Assembly: GCF_040195635.1 (NCBI RefSeq)
Contig: NZ_JBEFTX010000006.1
Coordinates: 248,001 to 312,000 of the forward strand
Direction of reading: 5' to 3'
DNA: 64,000 nt
Source: Thermasporomyces sp040195635
GTDB lineage: Bacteria > Actinomycetota > Actinomycetes > Propionibacteriales > Actinopolymorphaceae
Position 1 is the first letter of the stretch. Each line of letters opens with the position of its first letter. The position numbers and the translations under genes are program-made. Positions 43,918-51,863 of the stretch are shown here, one piece after another. The notes under the pieces were generated by a model. It was given only the letters and a program-made list of their open reading frames with translations. It was not told where the DNA came from and made no database searches.

Positions 43918-43976
43918 GGGTTCGTGGGGCGGGCAACCGGCACGATCCACCGGCGCTAGGAGGCAGGGAAGTCCAG

Positions 43977-45128
43977 ATGAGTGAGGCGACCATCAGCACA
44001 CCCGACACCGAGATGTCCACGGACTCGGTGGTCAGCGTCCGCAACGTCCACGTCGAGTTCCCGACGCCGGTCGGAGTCGTGAACGCCCTCAACGGCGTCA
44101 GTTTCGATGTGCCGCGGGGCAAGGTTCTCGGCATCGTCGGCGAGAGCGGATGTGGCAAGAGCGTCACCGCACGGGCGATCCTGCGGATCATCGAGAAGCC
44201 CGGACGGATCGTCAGCGGTGACATCCTGTTCCGGCCAAGGCGCCGGCGGTCAGGCGGATCGCGGCCGTCTCCTGCGGCTGGCGCGTCCGGGCAGGTCGAC
44301 AACGATGCGGACAGCAGCGAGATCGTCGACCTGACCAGCCTCGATCCGGGCAGTCCCGAGATCAGGAGTATCCGCGGCCAGGAGATCTCCATGATCTTCC
44401 AGGAGCCGATGACGTCGCTGAATCCCGTCTACACGATCGGCAACCAGATCGAGGAAGCTGTCCTGCTCCACCAGACATCGGACCGCTCCGAGGCACAGAA
44501 GAAGGCCGTCGAGATCCTGCGCCGGGTCGGCATGCCCAACCCGGACCGCATCGCACAGAGCTATCCGCACCAGCTCAGTGGCGGCATGCGGCAGCGCGCG
44601 ATGATCGCCATGGCGCTCTCGTGTACGCCCACACTGCTGATCGCCGACGAGCCGACGACCGCCCTCGACGTGACGACCGAGGCGCAGATCCTCGAGCTCA
44701 TGCGTGAGCTCCAGGAGTCGTTCGGAATGTCGATCATGTTCATCACCCACAGCATGGGCGTGGTGGCCCAGCTCTGCGACGAGGTCGTGGTGATGTATCT
44801 GGGTCGAGTCGTCGAGCGGGCACCGGTCGACGACCTGTTCCACGACCCGAAGCATCCCTACACGGTGTCCTTGCTGCGTTCGATCCCGCGGATCGGCGTG
44901 AACCGCGGAGCACAGCTCGAGGTGATCAAGGGATCCGTTCCCGATCCGTACTCCAAGGTGCCGGGCTGCCCCTTCCACCCGCGGTGTCCCAGTGCCATGC
45001 CGGGCCTCTGCGACACGGTGTTGCCCGAGGAGACGGCGATCGCCGACAAGACCGACCACAGCGTACGGTGCCATCTCTACCCCGGCAGCACACCGGCCGA
45101 GGTGGCGTCCGCGACGACGGCCAAGTAG
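43977..45128 (+). CDS. ABC importer ATP-binding protein 1 (DppD/OppD type)
   Basis: A 383-residue ATPase. GESGCGKSVTARAIL is Walker A, MIFQEPMTSLNPVYTIGNQI is the Q loop, QLSGGMRQRAMIAMAL is the signature and LLIADEPTTALD is Walker B. VRSLLRSIPR-type and CPFHPRCPSAM C-terminal motifs mark the Opp/Dpp subfamily. An insert of about 35 Arg/Ser/Asp-rich residues (about 85-120) after strand 3 is unusual. GGAGGCAGGGAAG precedes ATG 43977. It pairs with the next gene. Confidence 0.93.
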   Translation: MSEATISTPDTEMSTDSVVSVRNVHVEFPTPVGVVNALNGVSFDVPRGKVLGIVGESGCGKSVTARAILRIIEKPGRIVSGDILFRPRRRRSGGSRPSPAAGASGQVDNDADSSEIVDLTSLDPGSPEIRSIRGQEISMIFQEPMTSLNPVYTIGNQIEEAVLLHQTSDRSEAQKKAVEILRRVGMPNPDRIAQSYPHQLSGGMRQRAMIAMALSCTPTLLIADEPTTALDVTTEAQILELMRELQESFGMSIMFITHSMGVVAQLCDEVVVMYLGRVVERAPVDDLFHDPKHPYTVSLLRSIPRIGVNRGAQLEVIKGSVPDPYSKVPGCPFHPRCPSAMPGLCDTVLPEETAIADKTDHSVRCHLYPGSTPAEVASATTAK

Positions 45129-45136
45129 GAGGAATC

Positions 45137-46237
45137 GTGGGCGAGACTCCGCACAACCAGAAGACGCTGCTCGAGGTCAAAGGACTCAAGAAGCACTTCC
45201 CCATCAAGGCTGGCTTCTTCAAGCGCACCATCGGCCAGGTGAAAGCCGTCGACGGTCTCGACCTCTCCATCGGACGCGGCGAGACGTTCGCGGTGGTGGG
45301 CGAGAGCGGCTGCGGCAAGAGCACGTCCGGGCGGACGATCCTGCGCCTCGAGGAACCCACCGAGGGCGAGGTCATCTACCACCACGACGAGCTCGGGGCG
45401 ATCAACGTCGAGAAGGCCGATTCCAAGCTGCTCAAGCGGATCCGGCCGGAGATGCAGATCATCTTCCAGGATCCGTTCTCCTCCCTCGACTCCCGCATGA
45501 CGGTCGGGCGGATCATCGCCGAACCCCTCGTGATCAACAACATGTTGCGTGGCCGTGAGCTGCGCGACCGGATCGCCGAACTGCTCACCGTCGTCGGTCT
45601 TCGTCCGGAACACGCGAGCAGGTATCCGCACGCCTTCTCCGGCGGCCAGCGTCAGCGCATCGGCATCGCCCGCGCGCTTGCCCTCAACCCAAAGCTGATC
45701 GTGTGTGACGAGCCGGTGTCGGCGCTGGACGTCTCGGTCCAGGCGCAGGTGCTCAACCTGCTCGAGGACCTGCAGGACAAGTTCAACCTGACGTACCTCT
45801 TCATTTCCCACGATCTCAGCGTGGTCGAGCACATCGCCGACCGCGTGGCGGTGATGTACGTCGGGAAGGTGGTCGAGGTCGGCACCACCGACGACCTCTT
45901 CTACAACCCGAAGATGCCTTACACAGAGGCGTTGCTGTCCTCGCTGCCGCAACCGGATCCACGCAAGCGGACCCGGCCGACGCTGCTCGCCGGCGAGGTT
46001 CCCAGCCCGGCCAATCCGCCCAGTGGGTGCTATTTCCACCCGCGTTGCCCGTACGCCCAGGAGATCTGCAAGACCGAGGCGCCACCGCTTCGTGACGTTG
46101 GCGGAACGCACCTGGCCGCCTGCCACTTCGCCGACGAACTCTCACTCAAGGGCACGACCCGACTGACGGAGATCAAGGCGCCCGACGTCGTCGCCGCGGC
46201 GGCTGCTCAGGAAGCAACACAAGGGACACCATCGTGA
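45137..46237 (+). CDS. ABC importer ATP-binding protein 2 (DppF/OppF type)
   Basis: A 366-residue ATPase. GESGCGKSTSGRTIL is Walker A, IFQDPFSSLDSRMTVGRII the Q loop, AFSGGQRQRIGIARALA the signature and LIVCDEPVSALD Walker B. The C-terminal CYFHPRCPYAQEICK motif is typical of the subfamily. GTG 45137 is eight bases after the previous stop with TAGGAGGAATC as ribosome site. The next gene starts within its stop codon (GTGA). A longer open frame upstream overlaps gene 1 and is not used. Confidence 0.93.
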   Translation: MGETPHNQKTLLEVKGLKKHFPIKAGFFKRTIGQVKAVDGLDLSIGRGETFAVVGESGCGKSTSGRTILRLEEPTEGEVIYHHDELGAINVEKADSKLLKRIRPEMQIIFQDPFSSLDSRMTVGRIIAEPLVINNMLRGRELRDRIAELLTVVGLRPEHASRYPHAFSGGQRQRIGIARALALNPKLIVCDEPVSALDVSVQAQVLNLLEDLQDKFNLTYLFISHDLSVVEHIADRVAVMYVGKVVEVGTTDDLFYNPKMPYTEALLSSLPQPDPRKRTRPTLLAGEVPSPANPPSGCYFHPRCPYAQEICKTEAPPLRDVGGTHLAACHFADELSLKGTTRLTEIKAPDVVAAAAAQEATQGTPS

Positions 46238-46773
46238 CTGGAACCGTACGCACGGGACGCCCCCGATTCACCGGCGTCACCACCTACAAGGACCCCCTCG
46301 GACGGTTCTCGTTCCGGTATCCCTCGGACTGGAACGAGTTCGAGCTCGCCGACGACCGTGAAGGCGTGATGTACGCCCCCGAGGGTGGGGAGTCGCCGCA
46401 GACCTACTTCGCGGCCTGGATCACCAAGCTCGACGAACGCGTCGTCGCCGAAGACCTGCCGACCCTGCGGGAAGGCATCGACGCCGGCCTCGGGCAGCTC
46501 ACCGGCTGTGAGATCGAGACCGAGAAGGACGACGTCCACGGCAATCTCGTGAAGCTCGAGCGCGTCTACCGGTTCGACGACGGGGGGACCGTTCGGCAAC
46601 GCCGGGTATGGACGTTGTACGTCGATACCTGGCGGATCGTCCTTGTCTGGCAGGGCTCCACCCCTGAGGAGTACGCGTACTGGCTTCCGATGGGCAACTA
46701 CGCCTTCGCGACGTTCGACCTGCCAGAAGCGCTGTGGTTCGCGACCGACCGGGACCTGCGCGCGTTCGACTGA
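46234..46773 (+). CDS. Conserved hypothetical protein coupled to the ABC importer
   Basis: A 179-residue cytosolic protein without signal peptide. GVTTYKDPLGRFSFRYPSDW resembles the N-terminal strand pattern of PsbP/DUF1795-type folds, and RVWTLYVDTWRIVLVWQG is a central beta hairpin. The similarity is weak and function is unknown. GTG 46234 overlaps the ATPase stop by four bases, so it is made together with the importer, which suggests a role connected to transport or its energising. End near 46773 leaves 136 bases to the FmdB gene. Confidence 0.72.
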   Translation: MTGTVRTGRPRFTGVTTYKDPLGRFSFRYPSDWNEFELADDREGVMYAPEGGESPQTYFAAWITKLDERVVAEDLPTLREGIDAGLGQLTGCEIETEKDDVHGNLVKLERVYRFDDGGTVRQRRVWTLYVDTWRIVLVWQGSTPEEYAYWLPMGNYAFATFDLPEALWFATDRDLRAFD

Positions 46774-46909
46774 CGGAGCCCGGCCGAGAGGGCCGGCGAG
46801 AGCGTCCGGAAGGGGCTGCCGGCGCTTAGCAGTCAGGTGCCGGGAGTGCTAATCTTTGCTGCGTTGGCCGCCGCCCTCGGACATGGCGGCGATGTTGACT
46901 GGAGGAGCA

Positions 46910-47302
46910 GTGCCGACCTATCAGTACGCCTGTGTCGACTGCGACGAGCAGCTCGAGGTCGTCCAGAAGTTCACCGACGAGCCGCTCCGCGAGTGTCCCA
47001 CCTGTGCCGGCCGGCTGCGCAAGGTCTTCAGCGCCGTGGGCGTGGTCTTCAAGGGGTCGGGCTTCTACCGCAACGACAGCCGGTCCGACGGCCGTGGCAA
47101 GAAGTCGTCCGAATCCTCGAGTTCCAACGGCGAGTCGAAGTCCAGCGACTCCTCGTCCAGCAGCGGATCGTCGGACGCCTCGTCGAGCGGTGGCAGCAAG
47201 TCGAGTGACGGCAAGTCCGGTGACAAGGCGACCAGTTCATCCTCGTCGGGAGCCTCCACCTCCAGCTCTGCGACACCGAGCAAGTCGGGCTCGGCGGCCT
47301 AG
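46910..47302 (+). CDS. FmdB-type zinc ribbon protein with Ser-rich tail
   Basis: A 130-residue protein. Residues 1-45 form a zinc ribbon (VPTYQYACVDCDEQLEVVQK, CPTCAGRLRKVF) of the FmdB/CxxC_CxxC_SSSS family, proposed regulators of formamidase-type genes but mostly uncharacterised. GVVFKGSGFYRND ends the domain; the rest is almost only Ser, Gly, Lys and Asp. GTG 46910 follows GGAGGAGCA. FmdB, MTA phosphorylase and an SAF-domain gene occur in this order in many actinobacteria. Confidence 0.9.
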   Translation: MPTYQYACVDCDEQLEVVQKFTDEPLRECPTCAGRLRKVFSAVGVVFKGSGFYRNDSRSDGRGKKSSESSSSNGESKSSDSSSSSGSSDASSSGGSKSSDGKSGDKATSSSSSGASTSSSATPSKSGSAA

Positions 47303-47413
47303 GTCCTGGGCGTCGAGCCGGCGCGACCACGTTGACAAGCTAGCCGCCTGCGACGAAGCCACCCTCCACATCGCCGCGATCAACGAGCGCTGGACGCCGC
47401 GTACTGCCAGATT

Positions 47414-47451
47414 TTGTCCACAGGTGCCCGATCGGCTGCGAATGTGGACAA
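47414..47451. promoter_or_regulatory. Inverted pair of perfect DnaA boxes
   Basis: TTGTCCACA (47414-47422) and its inverse TGTGGACAA (47443-47451) both match the actinobacterial DnaA box exactly and are 20 bases apart. They lie 38 bases upstream of the MTA phosphorylase ATG. This is not an origin by itself, since there is no dnaA or dnaN nearby and no AT-rich region, but it could titrate DnaA or let DnaA control the promoter. Confidence 0.5.
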
Positions 47452-47489
47452 CTCGCTCGAGGTCGACCGAATTTCCCTAGCCTCTCCGC

Positions 47490-48320
47490 ATGACCGCATC
47501 TCCCCCTTCCTCGCCGCCGACGCGGGCGCAGATCGGCGTCATCGGCGGCTCCGGTTTCTACGCCTTTCTCGACGACACCACCGAGGTCGCCGTCACGACG
47601 CCTTACGGTGAGCCGTCCGATCCACTGGTCGTCGGCACCGTCGGCGGCCGCGCTGTCGCGTTCCTGCCGCGGCACGGGCGCGATCATCGGCATCCACCCC
47701 ATCGGATCAACTACCGCGCCAACCTCTGGGCACTGCGATCGGTCGGCGTACGACAGGTCCTCGGTCCTTGCGCGGTCGGCTCCCTGCGGGCCGACCTCGG
47801 CCCGGGCAGCGTCGTGGTCCCCGACCAGTTGGTCGATAGGACGTCGGGCCGGATCCAGACCTACTACGACACGGGCGCGGTCCATGTGAGCTTCGCCGAT
47901 CCGTATTGTCCCGACGGTCGCCGGGTCGTCCTCGACGTCCTCGACCGAACGGGCTGGCGGGCCACCGGTGGCGGGACGATGGTGGTCATCGAAGGGCCGA
48001 GGTTCTCGACCCGCGCCGAGTCCCGGTCGTATGCCGCAGAAGGCTGGTCGCTCGTCAACATGACCGGGCACCCCGAAGCTGTTCTGGCGCGCGAGCTCGG
48101 CCTCTGCTACACCGCCATAGCCCTGGTCACCGACCTCGACGCCGGTGTCACCGAAGGAGAGGGGGTCAGCCAGGCGGAGGTCTTCGCGCTCTTCGCCACC
48201 CACCTGGACCGCCTGCGCAAGGTGCTGTACTCCGTGATCCCCGACCTCCCGTCCGTGCGAGCCTGCCCGTGCGCCACGGCCCTCGACGGGCTGCCGATCC
48301 CACTCACCCTGCCGGAATGA
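47490..48320 (+). CDS. mtnP: S-methyl-5'-thioadenosine phosphorylase
   Basis: A 276-residue phosphorylase that splits methylthioadenosine (and in some bacteria 5'-deoxyadenosine) into adenine and the ribose phosphate, salvaging the by-product of polyamine or autoinducer synthesis. IGVIGGSGFYAFL binds phosphate. LPRHGRDHRHPPHRINYRAN and VIEGPRFSTRAESRSYA are signatures, and LVNMTGHPEAVLARELG contacts the base. ATG 47490 has no ribosome site but TAGCCT seven bases upstream, a leaderless arrangement. The SAF-domain gene overlaps its stop (ATGA). Confidence 0.9.
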   Translation: MTASPPSSPPTRAQIGVIGGSGFYAFLDDTTEVAVTTPYGEPSDPLVVGTVGGRAVAFLPRHGRDHRHPPHRINYRANLWALRSVGVRQVLGPCAVGSLRADLGPGSVVVPDQLVDRTSGRIQTYYDTGAVHVSFADPYCPDGRRVVLDVLDRTGWRATGGGTMVVIEGPRFSTRAESRSYAAEGWSLVNMTGHPEAVLARELGLCYTAIALVTDLDAGVTEGEGVSQAEVFALFATHLDRLRKVLYSVIPDLPSVRACPCATALDGLPIPLTLPE

Positions 48321-49090
48321 TCGACATGCTGACGACCAAACGGTTCGGGCGCGACCTGCGCCGGGCGGTGTCGTGGCACCGGCGGCTGCTCGCGGCGGGG
48401 CTGGCGGCGGCCGGCATGGCGGTGGCGCTCCACCTGACAGAACCCGCACCGGTGCCGACCGCCACGGTGCTCGCGGCGGCACGCGACCTGCCCGGCGGCG
48501 CCCGCCTCTCCGACTCCGACGTTCGCACGGTCGCTCTCCCCCGTGACGTCATACCCGCCGGCGCCCTGACGCCAGGCGATCCACGCACCGGGCGGATCCT
48601 GGCCGGGCCGGTCCGCGCGGGTGCGCCACTGACCGATGTCGACCTGGTGGGCCCCGGCCTTTTCCACGACCGGTCCGAGGGCGAGTTGGTCGCGGCCCCT
48701 GTGCGGGTGGCCGACGCTGGCGCACTGGCCCTTGTCCGGGTCGGTGACCGGATCGACCTGCTGGCCGCGGAGACCGGTGTGGAAGACGCCAGGTCGCCGG
48801 CTCGATATGTCGTACGCGAGGCGAGAGTGCTCGTGCTCCCTGGTACGGGAGACGGGCGGCTGGCTGCCGGGAACGGGGACGGTTCGGGTGCGAGCGGCGG
48901 TGACCTGTCCGGCGATCTGCTGTCGGGTGACTCAGCGCTCGCGGGTGGCGGGGGTGGGGTGGGTGGTGGTTTCGGTGCCGAGGGCGGTCTCGTTGTCGTG
49001 GCGGTGCCGCCGGAGGTCGCTGCCGACTTGGCGCGGGCTGCGGTGACCGCTCGCCTGTCCCTGGTGCTGCGGGGTTCCCCCACCACCTGA
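48317..49090 (+). CDS. SAF domain protein (CpaB/RcpC-like)
   Basis: A 257-residue membrane-anchored protein. A helix (LLAAGLAAAGMAVALHL) is followed by an SAF domain (TATVLAAARDLPGGARLSDS and AGALTPGDPRTGRILAGPVR) as in CpaB/RcpC of Flp pilus systems. The C-terminal part has a Gly-rich insert. No other pilus gene is nearby, so pilus function is doubtful; in actinobacteria this gene travels with FmdB and MTA phosphorylase. ATG 48317 overlaps the previous stop; ATG 48326 is an alternative. Confidence 0.8.
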   Translation: MIDMLTTKRFGRDLRRAVSWHRRLLAAGLAAAGMAVALHLTEPAPVPTATVLAAARDLPGGARLSDSDVRTVALPRDVIPAGALTPGDPRTGRILAGPVRAGAPLTDVDLVGPGLFHDRSEGELVAAPVRVADAGALALVRVGDRIDLLAAETGVEDARSPARYVVREARVLVLPGTGDGRLAAGNGDGSGASGGDLSGDLLSGDSALAGGGGGVGGGFGAEGGLVVVAVPPEVAADLARAAVTARLSLVLRGSPTT

Positions 49091-49184
49091 CCCACCTTGG
49101 GCGTCAGCGGGTCACGTGAGCGGCGGACGCGGCGGGCCTGCGCCGGCCGGCTGGTGGCGAGGTCGTCGAGAAGCGCGTGGGAGA

Positions 49185-49598
49185 TCAGGCGCCGTGGTGG
49201 GGTGGTACGTCGGCCCGCAGCCGCTCGTCGTCATCGTCCCCGCGATCGCCCCAGGACGCCGGATCGTCCTCGGCCGCCCGGGCCGGAAGCAGCGGCCCGA
49301 TCCGGTCCGGCGACACCGACGATCGCGTCACCCGCTGGCCCCCCGGCTCCGGGGCACTACGGTCGTCCCGCTCGTGGACCCGCTGCCCGCCACGTCCGTG
49401 GGCCGCCTCCGCACTCGGCTCCGCCCCCGACTCCACATTCGACTCCTCACCCGACTCCACATTCGACTCCGCCCCCGACTCCGGGGCCGACTCCGCACTC
49501 GGCTCCGCATCCGACTCCGGGGCCGTTCCGACGTCCGGCCCGTCGGCTGGGTCCTTGGCTGGCGTCATCTCTCCAGTCTCTGTCCCGCTCGCGCTCAC
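49185..49598 (-). CDS. Acidic low-complexity protein coupled to the LLM oxidoreductase gene
   Basis: A 137-residue protein dominated by Glu, Ser, Ala and Asp, with imperfect six-residue repeats (ESNVESGEE, ESGAEPSAE) encoded by repeats near 49430-49515. It ends ASWGDRGDDDDERLRADVPP plus HHGA. The Trp-Gly-Asp and acidic Arg-Pro-Pro end recurs in actinobacterial small proteins, so I think it is real. GTG 49598 overlaps the stop of the upstream LLM gene by four bases (GTGA). Probably disordered; function unknown. Confidence 0.6.
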   Translation of the reverse strand: MSASGTETGEMTPAKDPADGPDVGTAPESDAEPSAESAPESGAESNVESGEESNVESGAEPSAEAAHGRGGQRVHERDDRSAPEPGGQRVTRSSVSPDRIGPLLPARAAEDDPASWGDRGDDDDERLRADVPPHHGA

Positions 49599-50611
49599 TG
49601 CCAGGCCTTCGCGAGCAGTTCGAAGCTCCGGAGCCGCTCGTCGACCCCGTGGGTCATGGACGTGATCATCAGCTCGTCGGCGCCGGTCGCCGCCACCAGC
49701 TCCGCCAGTTCGGTTCGTACCCCCTGGGGGTCGCCTACCGTCGGCCGGCCCGGCGAGGCGGCGAGGATCTCGCGCTCGGCGGTGGTCCACACGTGCGCCG
49801 CCGCTTCCTCCGGGCTCGGCAACGCGCGCGGTCGGCCCGCACGCAGCGAGACCTGCGCCAACCGCGCGGGCCGGGCCTGCCGCTCGGCCTCTTCGGCGGT
49901 GTCGGCCACGAACGCCGCCTGCGTGACCATCGCGTACGGCCTGTCGAGCACCTCGGACGCCCGGAATGCGCTGCGGTAGAGATCGAGCGCCGGCAGAGTG
50001 TTCCGGGCGCTGAAGTGATGAGCGAACGCGAACGGCAGCCCGAACGTGCCCGCGACCTGGGCGCTGTAGCCGCTCGACCCGAGCAGCCACACCGCCGGCG
50101 AGGATAGTGCCGCTGGGGTGGCTGTGATCCGTAGAGTCCGCGCTTCTGCCCGGGTCGGGTCACCGAGGAGCGCCAACAGGTCGTCGAGTTCGCGCGGGAA
50201 GTCCTCTGCTCCCAGTCCTTCCGGCGTACGACGTAACGCTGCCGCGGTCGCCTGGTCGGTCCCGGGAGCACGACCGATTCCGAGGTCGATCCGACCCGGA
50301 TGCAGCGCCTCCAGCATCGCGAACTGTTCGGCCACCACGAGCGGAGCGTGGTTGGGCAGCATCACCCCGCCGGAGCCGACCCGGATACGGGACGTGCGGG
50401 TCGCGACATGGGCGATCATGACCGCCGGGCTGGTCGAGGCGATCCCGGGCATGTTGTGGTGCTCGGCGACCCAGTAGCGGTGATAGCCCAGCTCCTCGAC
50501 CCGCCGGGCGAGCGAGACAGAGGCATGGAGCGCGTCGCTCGTGGTCTGGCCCGACCCGACGGGGGCGAGGTCGAGTACGGACAGCGGAACGTGCGCGACG
50601 TCGGTAGCCAC
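49595..50611 (-). CDS. LLM class flavin-dependent oxidoreductase
   Basis: A 338-residue luciferase-like monooxygenase-fold protein (FMN or F420 using). VPLSVLDLAPVGSGQTTSDA at the start and YHRYWVAEHHNMPGIASTSP define the subgroup often annotated as MsnO8-like. HPGRIDLGIGRAPGTDQATA is another signature. The substrate is unknown. ATG 50611 opens the frame. The following acidic-protein gene overlaps its stop codon. Confidence 0.9.
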   Translation of the reverse strand: MATDVAHVPLSVLDLAPVGSGQTTSDALHASVSLARRVEELGYHRYWVAEHHNMPGIASTSPAVMIAHVATRTSRIRVGSGGVMLPNHAPLVVAEQFAMLEALHPGRIDLGIGRAPGTDQATAAALRRTPEGLGAEDFPRELDDLLALLGDPTRAEARTLRITATPAALSSPAVWLLGSSGYSAQVAGTFGLPFAFAHHFSARNTLPALDLYRSAFRASEVLDRPYAMVTQAAFVADTAEEAERQARPARLAQVSLRAGRPRALPSPEEAAAHVWTTAEREILAASPGRPTVGDPQGVRTELAELVAATGADELMITSMTHGVDERLRSFELLAKAWQ

Positions 50612-50738
50612 GCCGGTGCAAACCTGGACGTCCCCCCTGTTGTTCCCGACTCAACGGCGGACCGGATGCGGCCAGCGCCGGGCGGCGCCGCGACCCCTCA
50701 CTTGGCAGCCGCCCGGTCGACGGGGTAGGACCTGACCC

Positions 50739-51533
50739 ATGACTAACATCGGCCTCACCTCCGACCTCGTTGCCGCCCTTCCGGGCGGCGGGCGCATGCC
50801 GCTCCTCGGTTTCGGCACCTGGCAACTTCGCGACGACGAGGCACGAAGCGCAGTCCATACGGCGCTGGAAACTGGCTACCGGCACATCGACACCGCGACG
50901 GGATACCGCAACGAGTCCCAGGTCGGCGCCGCACTGCGCGAGAGCGGCGTACCCCGCGACCAGATCTTCGTCACGACCAAGATGCCGCCGGACCACGTGG
51001 GACGCGAACGCCAGACGCTCGAGGAGAGCCTTGAGAAGCTTGGTACGCCGTACGTCGATCTGTGGCTCATCCACTGGCCGCCCGCTGGAACGGCCGGGGT
51101 CGACTCGTGGCAGGTCTTCATCGAGGCGCAGAAGCAGGGCCTGGCCCGTGCCATCGGCGTGAGCAACTACTCCGTGGCGCAGGTCGACGAGCTCATCGAG
51201 GCGACCGGGCAGGCGCCCGCAGCGAACCAGATCAAGTGGAGCCCGTTCCAGTTCGACCGCGGCGTACTCGACGCGATGCGCGAACGCGGAGTGGTTCTCG
51301 AGGGCTACAGCCCGTTCCGGGCGGCGCGGCTCGACGACCCGGCCCTCGTCGGGATCGCCGGGGCACACGGCAAGTCCGCCGCGCAGGTCATCATCCGTTG
51401 GCACGTCCAGCATGGCATCGTGGTGATCCCCAAGTCGGCGCGACGCGAACGCATCGAGTCCAACGTCGACGTACTCGACTTCGAGCTGACCTCCGCCGAG
51501 ATGGCCACGATCGACGGCCTGAGCGAGAGCTAG
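50739..51533 (+). CDS. Aldo/keto reductase, 2,5-diketo-D-gluconate reductase type
   Basis: A 264-residue NADPH-dependent reductase. MPLLGFGTWQL begins the barrel. HIDTATGYRNESQVGAAL carries Asp and Tyr, and FVTTKMPPDH the catalytic Lys. LWLIHWPP contributes the His. VIPKSARRERIESNVDVLDF binds NADP phosphate. This matches AKR5-type reductases acting on keto-gulonates or aromatic aldehydes. It starts at ATG 50739, divergent from the LLM gene. Confidence 0.9.
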   Translation: MTNIGLTSDLVAALPGGGRMPLLGFGTWQLRDDEARSAVHTALETGYRHIDTATGYRNESQVGAALRESGVPRDQIFVTTKMPPDHVGRERQTLEESLEKLGTPYVDLWLIHWPPAGTAGVDSWQVFIEAQKQGLARAIGVSNYSVAQVDELIEATGQAPAANQIKWSPFQFDRGVLDAMRERGVVLEGYSPFRAARLDDPALVGIAGAHGKSAAQVIIRWHVQHGIVVIPKSARRERIESNVDVLDFELTSAEMATIDGLSES

Positions 51534-51863
51534 ACGCAGCTCGCGGACGCCTGACCAGGGCCGACGGGCGAATCGAGGGGCCCCCACGACGCGTGCCACC
51601 CCACCGTGCAGCACGGGGGCCCTGCCGATGCGGCCCGAGGACTGGAACGGGACCAGGACCCACCACGCCTGGCCGTGGTACGCGCGGGGCAGGCACCGCC
51701 GACCCAGCCAGCGGCGTCCCGTGAATCGTTCCTAATCGGAAAATTCATCGCAGAAGGCGTAACTTCCCCCTTAATGACTCGTTCCTCCAGCACACGAGGG
51801 AAATAACGCCAGGGCCACAAGAGCGCCTTGGGGGGCATGGCAATTTCCGCATAGTGGAGGGAC
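51534..51863. other. Intergenic gap before the surface-protein gene
   Basis: These 330 bases carry no supported gene. A GGGCCCCC/GGGGGCCC inverted repeat (51578-51622) shortly after the reductase gene could be a terminator. The right half is AT-richer (near 51725-51800), as expected for the promoter of the surface-protein gene. Confidence 0.45.

Noticed and set aside
47414..47451. A chromosomal replication origin
   Set aside because: Only two DnaA boxes, no AT-rich unwinding region and no dnaA, dnaN or gyr genes nearby.
49410..49520. A CRISPR array or minisatellite in the gap after the SAF-domain gene
   Set aside because: The repeats are short, imperfect and code in frame for the Glu/Ser-rich protein on the minus strand.
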